Positions 1-11,200 of a stretch of DNA of 64,000 bases are shown piece by piece. A program made the position numbers and the translations under genes. The notes beneath the pieces were generated by a model that was given only the letters and a program-made list of their open reading frames with translations, ran no database searches and was not told the DNA's origin. How positions within the stretch are numbered: position 1 is the first letter of the stretch; each line of letters opens with the position of its first letter. Origin of the DNA: Choristoneura fumiferana (Eukaryota; Arthropoda; Insecta; Lepidoptera; Tortricidae); contig NC_133494.1 of the NCBI RefSeq assembly GCF_025370935.1, forward strand, positions 4,835,745 to 4,899,744, written 5' to 3'.

Positions 1-215
1 ATATACCTACAAAACTGGCGTTAGAACGCCGAAACGAAGAAGTTTGACCTTTATTACTTATATTCCATCTCTTCCTTTCACATTTCACGAATGACATCCA
101 TCTCTTTCTTAACCTAACTAAAGAAAGAGATGGAATAATATTCGTGACGTAATAAAGATCAAATTTCTTGTTTTAAACGGATGTTCGGCGTTCAACTTCC
201 AGTGTGTAGGTATAT
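1..215. repeat. MITE-like element with ~33-bp terminal inverted repeats
   Basis: The first 33 bases (starting ATATACCTACAAAACTGG) reappear inverted at 183-215 (reading ATATACCTACACACTGG on the other strand), and both ends share the inner block GAACGCCGAA. A second hairpin sits inside at about 98-131 (CATCTCTTTCTT / AAGAAAGAGATG). There is no coding capacity. This is a typical miniature inverted-repeat element. The left end coincides with the window edge, so any target duplication cannot be checked. Confidence 0.7.
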
Positions 216-658
216 AAACTCCTTGGTCACGACGTGCATCTAGATGGCCATGCCCAAGCCATGCCGAAACGTGAAAAAAAGTGTCATTGACGTAACTCAA
301 TTCTCTTCGACTCCGTGGCTAATCGAAAAATTAAAAAAAAACTTTCCACCCTAGAGATGAAAACGCAATTTTCCACCCGGCTATCTACTCATGAAAATTA
401 AACTTTCCGAACAGGAGAGATGAAAAAATATATACCTCTGTTAACAATAAGTAAAATGTTTTCAGATGTAGGGCTCAACCAAGTGGGAAAAGAAGATTTG
501 GTGTATGTTTCCATAGTTTCCATAGAAAAATACATACGTGAAGACCACTTTGAAAACAGAGCTTTGAAAAAAAAAGGAAATCAACAGAAAACTTGTATTT
601 TATTTTGGGTCCACATTTAAGACCAACACTATAACATACCACTTTATTACCACTTCAA

Positions 659-720
659 TGTGGACTCGATCTTAGGTCAACAATTTTTGTAATCAAAATT
701 AGGTTAAGATCGAGTCCACA
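659..720. repeat. Hairpin with 16-bp perfect arms
   Basis: TGTGGACTCGATCTTA at 659-674 is exactly inverted at 705-720, with a 30-base AT-rich loop. The phrase GTCCACATTTAAGA also occurs just upstream at about 610. It is probably the remnant of a small inverted-repeat transposon. Confidence 0.6.
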
Positions 721-1024
721 TTTAAGATTTCTAGCCGATATATTATAAGAGCCTATATTTCAATCCCCACCATTTTATTGATATCGATAAAAAACGCAAT
801 CGTTTAGCATGCTACACTATTTAAGTCTGTTATGTTGGTAGTATTGTTTTTTGACGTTTGACAGTTTGACGTTTGACGTTTGGTAATGGTTTGCCATGCA
901 AACTCCTCAATACAAACAAACTCGATTCCATTCGCTAGTACTATTATATATTCTGTAATGGGAGTCCCGCCTCTTAAAACGTAGTGGTTATATTCTCTTT
1001 GGTAACTAAACTAGCATGTGTAAT

Positions 1025-1169
1025 GGTGATTTTCCACCGGCAAGGCGAGATGAAATTGAAATTTGTTTGTATTCTCGCGCGCCCGCCGCAAGCCGCCGCG
1101 GGCGCCGCCATACAAATTTCATTTCTCGTCACGCCTCGTCTCATCTCGCCTCGCCGGTGGAAGACTACC
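1025..1169. repeat. GC-rich MITE, family also at 35138-35222
   Basis: The left arm GGTGATTTTCCACCGGC and the next 12 bases (AAGGCGAGATGA) are inverted at the right end (GCCGGTGGAAGACTACC), giving arms of about 29 bp. The core is CG-rich (GCCGCCGCAAGCC type). A shorter relative lies at 35138-35222 with the same TTTCCACCGGCGAGGCGAG start and GAAATTTGTATGCATTCT core, which shows that this is a dispersed family. Confidence 0.65.
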
Positions 1170-2217
1170 TTAACGGTAGCTTATGGCTTTAGGGTGGTAT
1201 AAGCTGCGCCAGTTGCGCCACTGCGTCGGAATCGTCGACCGATATCAATATCGGATCGGAGGCTATTTTAAAGTGGCGATAGAGCCACTACCTACTTTGA
1301 CAAAATTTGAATCACAGAAACCACTGGACGGTTCGATGTGCTTAGTGAACTTTAAGAAAATACGTACTATTAACTAGTTAAGATATAATTTTCTCAGTCT
1401 GTGAATGAATGTGAAGACGCACATCGAGCCGATCGAGCGCAACATAAGGCTGCGCTTTCACACTACGATATGCACAACGCGGTTGGCTGCGTGGTTTTAG
1501 CGTGCAGTCTCTCTTCAAAGTATCGCTTGTGAAAGAGATAGCACGCTCAAACCGGACGGTTGGTTACATAGTGCGTGCGTTGCGTACGAACCCCCGCAGC
1601 CCGAGCCGCAGGAACCGCCTCAAAAGCATAGATTGGCCAACAATTTTTTTACCGTTTGTAACTTGTATATAATAATAATATTGTCATTTATTTATTCTAT
1701 AAAAAAAATAATTGTTTTTCGAATTCTTAAAAAAAAAAAAAACTAAGCGGAAGTTGCGTAGTTTACGAATGGCCACACTATTTTTTTTTCTGTACCTACA
1801 TTTTCCAGCCAGCCAGGCGGACAGATGGCAATATGGCTGTAGCGTTCAAGTTTCGCTGGTAGTGTGTGCGGTCTCACATCATTTCCAGCGTAGTCGAAGC
1901 AATTCCGGCGCCTCAAAAGTTTCTGTTTAATTTTTTTAGTTGTCGTTGCTTGTTTACATTGTTTTAATTAATTTTGTGTGTATAAATTCCTGGTTTTTCA
2001 ACTCCGTCATCAGATTCATGCGACGACAAAATGGCGTCGCTTGACAAGATTTTACTGCAAATTTATTTTTCATATTTTATTGGTTTAACATAAAAGAATG
2101 TTTGAAAACTTATTATCAAATTATTTTATGTGCCTTTTCTCAATGAAATCAGTAATTGAAGTTAACTTCATTCATCAATTTTATTAGTTATAGTGTATTC
2201 AACTTATATTCTTCAAA

Positions 2218-2226
2218 ATGCATCTG
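2218..2226 (+). CDS. Chd1: CHD1 exon 1: 9-nt coding part with start codon
   Basis: The sequence CAAAATGCATCTG is followed at once by a strong donor, GTAAGTG. ATG CAT CTG (Met-His-Leu) joins in phase 0 to exon 2 at 3357, which opens Asn-Gly-Ser-Met-Thr-Glu. The CAAA context suits an insect start. The alternative is the internal ATG at 3366 in exon 2; it is in the same frame, so only the first six residues depend on this choice. An ATG at 3358 is in a different frame and stops after three codons. cDNA would settle the start. Confidence 0.7.
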
Positions 2227-5200
2227 GTAAGTGTTTTTAAAGCTCATTTCATGTATGTTTTGGTGTATTTTATCCCTTTATTTATATTTTTGGGTTTTCA
2301 ATATTCGTGGATGCTTCTGGAAGGCTTGGGTGTGGCCCTAATTGAGGGTGAATTTTTAAGACGTAATTTCAGTTTTAAGGGTTTCTGTGATTGTTTACAA
2401 TAGATTTCCTTGTTTTTATGTATGAAAATGTCATTATCCTGCCTAATAATTCATTCCCAATGATTTTTGATTACGTAACCATTCCATACAGACCAATGAA
2501 AATGGAATTAGGAAAGGACCCCTTTTTGCAATTTGCCTTTGAAAATTGGTCTTCACATTGAGTGCTCATGTAAATAAATGCATACAGGTTATGTGAAAAT
2601 ATATTGCATTATATTCGTTTGAATTTGATGCTTAAAAATAGCTTACTTTCTGTGGTGTAATCTTCAATTTAAAAAGCCAATTTAGACCTTTATTAACTTC
2701 TAAATCCTGTCTTTTTAAGAGGAAAAGATTTACTTTTGAGGTTATACTTTCTTACTGAAGTGTATCTTTTGTACTTTTCTGTATTTCTATATTTTTTTGG
2801 GTGGTTTAAATTAGAATTTGGGACTTGAGTGTAGCATATATATTTTTGGATTTTGAAGACCCCGCCTCTATAGTAAATATAGCGGACGGACAGTCATCAC
2901 TTCTATGACAATATTTATTTCATTGGGATTTCAGAAACGTTTACCATTATTCATCAAAATTAATATCTAGATCAATTTTCTATAGCGTGCATTTTTATAT
3001 TTTTTGTGATATTAATGTATTATTATGAACATCTTTGTGCAAACATATTCAGTAATATATTTCAATGGAGTTGTGTACACATACTTAATTGATTGGTAAC
3101 GGTTTGTTGCTGGAGCAGTTGCTAAAATCAATATCTCTTAGAAATCTTATTTTCATGGCTGTCCTTGGATAAAAAAGAGTAGCGATGTGGGTACTCCAAC
3201 ATCTCTTCTGAATTGCTACACTCGACAGAATTATTGTCGTTGTTGGATGAGGATCAGTAAAGAACCTTCAAGATAACTTTCTTGGAAAAATAGTGTGATG
3301 TTCCAATATCACTAACACTGGAATGGAATTTGAATAAAATTCATGCTTTGTTTCAGAATGGTTCAATGACTGAATCAGGCAGTGAATCAGCAAGTGAAAA
3401 AGGCAATAAGAGTAACTCCAGTGGCTCTGGTTCAGGAAGTGAAAGGTATGTACTTATATATTTTACTTCTCTTCATTACCAATATACCCTCCCCCCCCAT
3501 TCCCACTTCTCGGGGTGTCGGATCCATGATGTGTCGGATGTCAGTCATTTCTATAGAAAATTGTGTTGGGTAAGTGTTTCAACTTCATATAAAATGTTCT
3601 GCCACTCAAACATTCAATTAAAATCCGGGCTCAACATCTGACAGGTGGGAACCAGCTCTTACACAGTATTGAGTAAATTTTCCTGTTTAACAGTGACAGT
3701 GGATCAAGTTCATCAGGATCAGGATCTGGGGCAAGGTCAGGGTCTGAGAAATCTTCTGCAGCAGATGGACACCACAGTGATTACTCCAAGTCTTCACCTA
3801 AGCACAGTAATGCAAATTCCTCAAAATCTGACCATCACACCGATAAAGATTCTTCAGATGACTTCCATTCCAAATCCAAATCGAGTAATCATGAGAAGGT
3901 TAATTCTGATCTTTGGGAAGATAATCCAGACATCTATGGTATTAGAAGATCAGCTCGATCTCGGAAGGAACCAGATAGACTTAAAATAGCAGATAGTGAT
4001 TCAAGTGAAAAAGGAAGAAGTCATAATAGAAAGAGTAGGAAAAAAAGGTAGGTGTATTTTCTTAAATAAAACATTGATTATGTACCTAATTATGTAAGAA
4101 TGTTTTATTTTTATTTTATTTAAATATATTATGTTTCAATTATAAATTCATTTTAAGTTTTCTGGCTTTTAGCGACTCATGGAATTCAGATTCATCTGAG
4201 AGTGATAGCGACATGAAAGGCTCCCCTCCCCACCTTCTAAACGACCAGGCCAAAGAAGTGTACCTCTCAGAAAAAGAAACCAGCGAGAAGAAGAAGATTA
4301 TCAAGTGAAGATGAAGAAAGCACAGAAGGATCTGATGAAGAATCAAGAAAGTAATTTACAAACATTAAATTAAATGTCAGGGAAAATTTGTGTTGTATGT
4401 GTTATTAAAGATAATGATTATTTACAGTCGGGCAGCAACACGTCGCACTGGTGCAGCAGCAGTTAGTTATAAGGAAGCAAGTGATGAACAAACGGACTCT
4501 TCAGATCTTCTAGAGGTAGAAGCAGGTGATGGTGAAGTTGAGGCTGAACCAGAAGTAGAGGACCACAGTGAGACAATTGAAAGAGTTCTAGGTCACAGAC
4601 GAGGGAAGAAAGGAGGTAAGTCCACTTTATATTAAATTATCAGCACTAATACTAATTAAATAAAAAATATTTTATTTTGTGAGCTATTATGATTTGCATT
4701 TAGGTGCAAATGTTGATATTAAATTTTAGCTAATGTCTTCTTATCGTTGTGCAGTCACTGGGAATGTGACAACCATTTACTATATCGAAGAGAATGGGGA
4801 TCCCAATGAGGGTTGTGATCCCATTGATGAAGATTCAACTGAACCGCAGTACCTGATCAAATGGAAGGGGTGGTCTCATATACATAACACATATGAGTCA
4901 GAAAAATCACTTGCTGAACAAAAAGTAAAAGGCCTTAAAAAATTAGAAAACTATATTAAAAAAGAAACTGACTTATCTTGGTGGAGACAACAAGCGGGAC
5001 CTGAAGACATAGACTACTATGAATGTCAAGCAGAATTACAACAAGAATTAGTGAAAACATACAACAATGTTGAAAGAATTATAGGTAATTATAACTATAA
5101 TGGTTTACTGCTTGTGTCAATAAGACATCATTTATGTTAATAAGTACTTGGTGGATGAGATTTTTATTTTAAGAAACCATTTTTTAAGTAGGCACTTAGA

Positions 5201-8200
5201 GAAATCTTTAAAGATTATGTATACAACTTTTAGCTGTGCAGACTCGAGAACTGGAAGGTGGCGGAACTGCTCATGAATATTTTTGTAAATGGGAATCACT
5301 TCCTTACTGTGATGCAACTTGGGAGGATTCTGCTTTAATAGAGAGAAAGTGGCCAGTCCAGGTAGAACAGTTCAAGACCCGGGAAGCTGCTAACACAACT
5401 CCTTCCAGACATTGCCCCGTTTTGAGACGAAGGCCAAAGTTTCACCAAGTCAAAGAGCAGCCAGAATACATGGGCTCTGATCAGGTACTTTACAACAAAA
5501 TTTTCCTTTTCTGTTATGACCACTTAGTTAGATCCTATGTTCCCAATACAACCATTCCACTAAATGGCCAGTCCCGTATTATCTCTTATCAAAAAACTTA
5601 TACTAATTATTATATAAAAAAGAAAAAAAAAAGAAAAAAAGACATTCTAAGTGTTTGTGAAGTCTGAACTTGAAAAAATCTTCACCGGTCTGATAATAGA
5701 ATGAAAATCCTACTATTATTATAAACAAGCGTTTTACCGCGGCTTCGCACGCGTAAATCATTGGATACAGCAGTTGAATTGAAATTCCGGGATTTTATTA
5801 AATTCTCGTGGGAATTCCCTAAAATTACATCATGGTTTTCATTGACGTTAAATTAAAACACCCATGCCAAATTCCATGACTAAACCCAGCGGTTGTTATT
5901 TCGAGATTTTATCCCTATCCCGTGGGAATATCGGGATAAAAAGTAGCCTGTGGGTTATTCCAGATGTCCAGATATCTACATACCAAATTTCATGACTCTC
6001 CAGCGGTTATTAGTTCGAGATTTATCCCGTGGAAACATTGAGATAAAAAGTATCTTATGTGAGTTATGTGTATTCTAGACGTCCAGCTACCTTCATACCA
6101 AATTTCATTACTCTAAGCCCAGCGGTTGTTATTTTAAGATTTTATACCTATCCCATGGGAACATCGGGATAAAAATTATCCTATTTTAATCCAGGTTATA
6201 AACTAACTTTTTGCCAAATTTCATCTAAATCCGTCCAGCCGTTTCAGCGTGAAGAAGTAACAAACATACCGTTTGTATACAGACAAAATCGAAAAAACAC
6301 CATTTGAATAAGTACACGTATTATTGCTGATTTTTGATAGGAAGGACCTTTTGGATTTTTTTTATATTTTGGGCAAGTATTAGACCAATAAATGGTCTAT
6401 TCTGAGCCAAAAATCTAGAGTTGTCACTACTTCACAACCATTAAAAAAATGCCTTTTTTTCTTTTTTATATGATAACAAGTATTAATTTTTGGGTGGCGA
6501 TGCAAATCTATATAAAGAACATAATTTCAAAATTTGAAGCGAATCACTTTAATACAAACATCTCGAAATAAAATACATTAAAAGAGATCTTGTAAAAAAT
6601 CATGTCAAAAACTGTCACAAGTAGGATGTTCATACTCAGCATAAATATTCTTCACTATAAGAGGTACTCACATAAAAAAAAACCAAGCCCTCCCAAGCCC
6701 ATTTGATGTAAGGGCCGACTTACTATGAAAACCCGCCTGGCCTTTTTGAAAACACTTAACAAAAAGATAGAAAATTAGAAATAGAAATATTTTATTCCCT
6801 CCTCGCATAAAGCATAATAAAAAAGCATTAAAAAATAAAACAACAGCATTAACATAAAAACAAGTATTAAGCCGGCCATATACATTACGGTCACCGCACA
6901 GGTTACCTGTGCAGGGTTGCCTGCACAGGTCAGGATACCACGAAGTGCAAAACTCGAACTTCGTATGTGGCCGTCCCGCTGACGCTTATGTCATTTAATA
7001 CGCGAGTGAAAGGGACGGTGCGATACGAACTTCGATTTGCGAGTTTCGTATTACCCCTCAGGTAGCGTATATGTGTACCGGGGCGGTCTACAGTTCTATT
7101 TGCGATGGCATCGAGTAAGGACGAGGACGCACTAGCACTGCTAGGCCTTGCGTTAATTTTGAGTGAAAACGATACAAGAACAGTGAAAAGGAAGCGATAA
7201 AAGTGGTGTAAACACACGCACAGGTTCACCGTACGTTGCGACAGGAGCAAACTCAATTTTCGAATTTGCTCCAGTCGCCTGCGCAGGTCGGTCGGCATAC
7301 ACGCTCCGGTCGATCTGCGCAGGTACACCTTAACAGGTAGACCCTCCGGTAAACCGTAACGTGTATGGCCACCATTATGTATATGCGAAATCGCGAAGCG
7401 GTCCCAGCTCAGCATAGTGTTGGAAGATGAAGATGTTTAAAATTTTATTTGAAACAGCCACTCATTTTGTCTTTTAAATTTGTATGGAACCCTGAATGCG
7501 CGAGTCCGAATTACATTTGGCTGGTTTTTTTAATAGCTTAATATTTTCACTCTCAGGTTTAGCCTTCAATATTTTTAATTTTCTTACAGTCATATGTATT
7601 ACGAGATTATCAAATGGATGGATTAAATTGGCTGATACATTCCTGGTGCAAAGAAAACTCAGTTATTTTAGCTGATGAGATGGGGTTAGGCAAAACTATT
7701 CAGGTAAATGTGAATAACTTGATCATTTGCGTTTTTTTGAGCTGTTATTGTGAAAGTAATATGATCTTTGTTTTTTTTTTCAGACAATATGTTTTCTGTA
7801 TTACTTGTTTAAATCTCAACAACTTTACGGACCATTCCTGTGTGTCGTACCGCTTAGTACCATGACTGCATGGCAGAGGGAGTTTCAACAGTGGGCGCCT
7901 GATATTAATGTTGTCACTTACATAGGTGACGTAGTCAGCAGAGACATTGTAAGAGTTGCAGAATTATTATATGTTTTAACCTTCCCTGTCTGATGATTTG
8001 CTTATGATTATAAACACAGTTTTATTCCTGATCTAATATACGATCATAAATCAAATTAGATTAAAACTTTCCATGTTATAAGTAAGCCTTGGTAGCCTAG
8101 TGGTTTCACCTATGACCTGTCAAGCAGAGGATCGTGGGTTCAAATTTGGGCTCGCACATCTGAGTTTTCGAAATTATTGTGCGAAATTACATTTAAATTT

Positions 8201-11200
8201 ACCACGAGTTTTACGGTGAAGGAAAACATCGTGAGGATGCCTGCACCAACCTGCGAAGTATATAAATCGATGGTGTGTGCCTAGCAGTGGGACGTATATA
8301 GGACGAGATGATGATATTATAAGTAAGCACTGAACGTATTGCAGCCAAAAATGCAACCTTTTAGTGAGGATATGGAACCTCTTTGAAAGTTGATTTTATA
8401 GTCCACATTAATAAGATGTAAATTTATTCAGTCTTGTTGTTTGTAGATCAGGCAGTTCGAATGGAGTTTTCATCCCTCCAAGAGGCTAAAATTTAATGCC
8501 ATTCTTACCACCTATGAAATATTGCTGAAAGACAGGCAGTTTTTAAGATCTTTCGGGTGGGCATGCTTGTTAGTAGACGAGGCTCACAGATTGAAAAATG
8601 ACGACTCCTTGTTGTACAAGGCTTTGAAAGAATTTGACACAAATCACAGGTTACTGGTAACTGGTACCCCCTTGCAAAATTCTCTGAAAGAGCTGTGGGC
8701 CCTTCTGCATTTTATTATGCCTAACAAGTAAGTATTTAAATATTTTCTTTGGATCCATAATACAATACAATAACTCTTTATTGAACACCAATACATAGTA
8801 AGCAGTACAGAAAACACAGGTATATGGAAATTTGTTGATACTTTTATATATTAATATTTTTTAATTTTGCGTTTGCGACGTTGTATGCCGTCTGGTTAAA
8901 AATCTTTTAGTTCAGCTTTAATTTGGATTTGTCTCCAGTGGTCAAATAGACTTAAATTTTGGTGTCTTATTTAATTCTGATGGCAATGCACTATCAACTA
9001 GAGCTAAAGTTCATACTTTTTTTTCAGATTTGAGACATGGGAAGACTTTGAAAAAGACCACGAAGATGCCGCGACCAAGGGCTATGAAAAGTTACACAAG
9101 CAATTAGAACCTTTCATATTAAGGAGGCAAAAGAAAGACGTAGAGAAATCGTTGCCTGCTAAAGTAGAGCAGATATTAAGAGTAGAAATGACTTCCATTC
9201 AAAAGCAATACTATAAATGGATCCTAACAAAGAATTACAGTGCTTTGCGCAAAGGTGTGAAGGGTTCGATAAATACGTTCATAAATATTGTTATAGAACT
9301 GAAAAAGTGTTGCAACCATGCGCTTCTGACAAAACCTGAAGATTTCGAATCTAGAGCATCACTTGCCACTACGGATGCCGTTGAGGTACTAAGCACGGCT
9401 GAATTTAATATTTTGCAAAAATGTGTATATTTGCTTAATATTTTTTTAACGCTAATTCTACTCTAAGTTATGATCATTGATTACACATACAATACAATAC
9501 AATTACTCTTTATTGTACACCAGAAATAGTAAGCGATACAGAAAACAGGTACACAGAGAAAATTACAACACGCATATTTCTGAATATAAAAAAAAACATT
9601 ATTTTGAAATAAGTTTTAGTAAAGTTCTGATTATTGTTGCATCTAATAATGCAATTTTTATTAAAGTGAAAGTACACAATTTCACTAACTACACAGTAGT
9701 AGTTTCAGTAACACCTGTGATGTTCCAGCAAAATAAATAATTTCATTTCATTTCATTTCATTTTTCATTTCATTTCATTTCATTTCACTATAGTCCATTC
9801 AGGATAACATTGGACTCTAAAAGGTCACAGAAGAAGGGGTTCTAAACATTTTTTGTGAAGTCGTAATAATGATGATGATGATGAATAAAAGAAGTAATAA
9901 GATGTAGTTTTAATTTTGTTTACTTTGTAAGTAGATTAATCTCTCTTCTCTTTGACCCTGCAACTCCTTGCTACCTCAAAAGAGCGATTTAGCTATGTTA
10001 CTTCTGTTCGTTGCTCTCAGAACTTTCTCCTTACTGTCCCTCATTCAAACTCTAAATTCTGGTAAAATTTATTCCTTACTTCTCCATCCATTCCATTCTA
10101 AAGTTTGCCTGAAAGAGATCGCTCTATTGCTTACCGAAAGTCTCTGTGTATATACCTGTTTTTCTGTACTGCTAAGCAGTAACTGCTTGCTATGTGTTGC
10201 TAGGCAATAAAGAGTTATTCAATTGTATTGTATTAATACATAATGTACTTACAAAATAACACAATATTAATACGTACGTACGTACGTACGTATTTGCTAC
10301 ATTATATTAATTTAATTCATATTTATACATAATTTAATAACTGTGTTTCGTGGACTCATCCACTCTCATTCCCTGTTTAAAAATATTGTACTCTTAGTTT
10401 GTGCTATAAAGTTCAAGCTTTTTTTTTTTTTCAATTAATTTTTCATCAAATTTGGTGCAGTGCTATAGTTGTGAAAAGTTAACTATTCGTATATATGGCA
10501 ATAAACGAATTATATGTGAACGGAGTCGCGGGCAACAGTTAGTTAATGAATAATTGCAAATAATATTGACGTCTTCAATATTTTCATTAGAATTAAGTTT
10601 AGACCATATACTAAAAAAATGCAATTTATTAAATTACTTCCTAAAGCATGGACTATAAAAGAGCTTATTTTCCTTCTGTCCATTCCTATATTGAACAGAC
10701 TGTAGTTTACTAATAAGATTTTGGTGTCTTACATGTAAAATTGATATGCTTCCATTACTAATTGCAGAAACTTTTAAGAGGATCCGGGAAACTACTTCTC
10801 CTGGATAAATTGCTATGCAGATTGAAAGAAACTGGTCACAGAGTGCTTATCTTTTCACAAATGGTGCGAATGCTGGACATCTTGGCTGAATATTTGCAAA
10901 GGAGGCATTTTCCCTTCCAACGCCTTGATGGCAGCATAAAAGGAGAAATAAGGAAACAGGCTCTGGACCATTTTAATGCAGAAGGTTCATCAGATTTCTG
11001 TTTCCTTCTTTCAACAAGGGCTGGAGGATTAGGTATTAATTTGGCTACAGCTGATACTGTGATAATTTTTGATTCTGACTGGAATCCTCAAAATGATCTG
11101 CAAGCTCAAGCTCGCGCACATCGCATTGGGCAGAAAAATCAGGTAATCCATTACACTCATTGAACTAAACAGTATTTAAAATTAACTTAAGGTTGTGTCA

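Larger units (their letters stand above)
216..2217. other. Upstream region of CHD1, including probable 5' UTR
   Basis: No protein-like reading frame was found here. It contains a hairpin (659-720), a GC-rich inverted-repeat element (1025-1169), a GC-richer stretch around 1400-1630 and AT-rich DNA leading to the CHD1 start. A short frame at 2031-2093 (21 codons, good AAAATGG context) could be an upstream ORF if transcription starts before it. No TATA box or initiator could be assigned with confidence, so the transcription start is unknown. Confidence 0.5.
5485..7589 (+). other. CHD1 intron 7, repeat-rich
   Basis: A 2.1-kb intron (GTACTT...TTCTTACAG) between the chromodomains and the ATPase. 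It holds a reverse-oriented Helitron-like remnant (about 5705-6285) and a ~497-bp inverted-repeat element (6874-7370) with a smaller palindromic MITE inside it. The rest is AT-rich with no recognisable content. Confidence 0.85.
9386..10767 (+). other. CHD1 intron 11 with two oppositely oriented retroelement tails
   Basis: A 1.4-kb intron between the ATPase lobes. It contains a minus-strand tail at 9485-9575, a (TTTCA)n microsatellite at 9741-9788, a plus-strand tail of the same family at 10145-10235, a (TACG)n run at 10271-10291 and a Helitron-like 3' end fragment near 10500-10535 (GGAGTCGCGGGCAACAG). No coding sequence was found; the longer open frames lie across these repeats. Confidence 0.8.

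Noticed and set aside
6930..7415. 161-codon minus-strand frame in CHD1 intron 7
   Set aside because: It spans the inverted-repeat element and nested MITE; no domain, and similar frames appear in other copies of the palindrome.
8088..8160. tRNA-like sequence with A and B boxes (also at 47341, 60820, 22410, 45960)
   Set aside because: No complete cloverleaf; each is the head of a longer repeated element with a SINE body and tail, two of them flanked by target duplications. Not tRNA genes.
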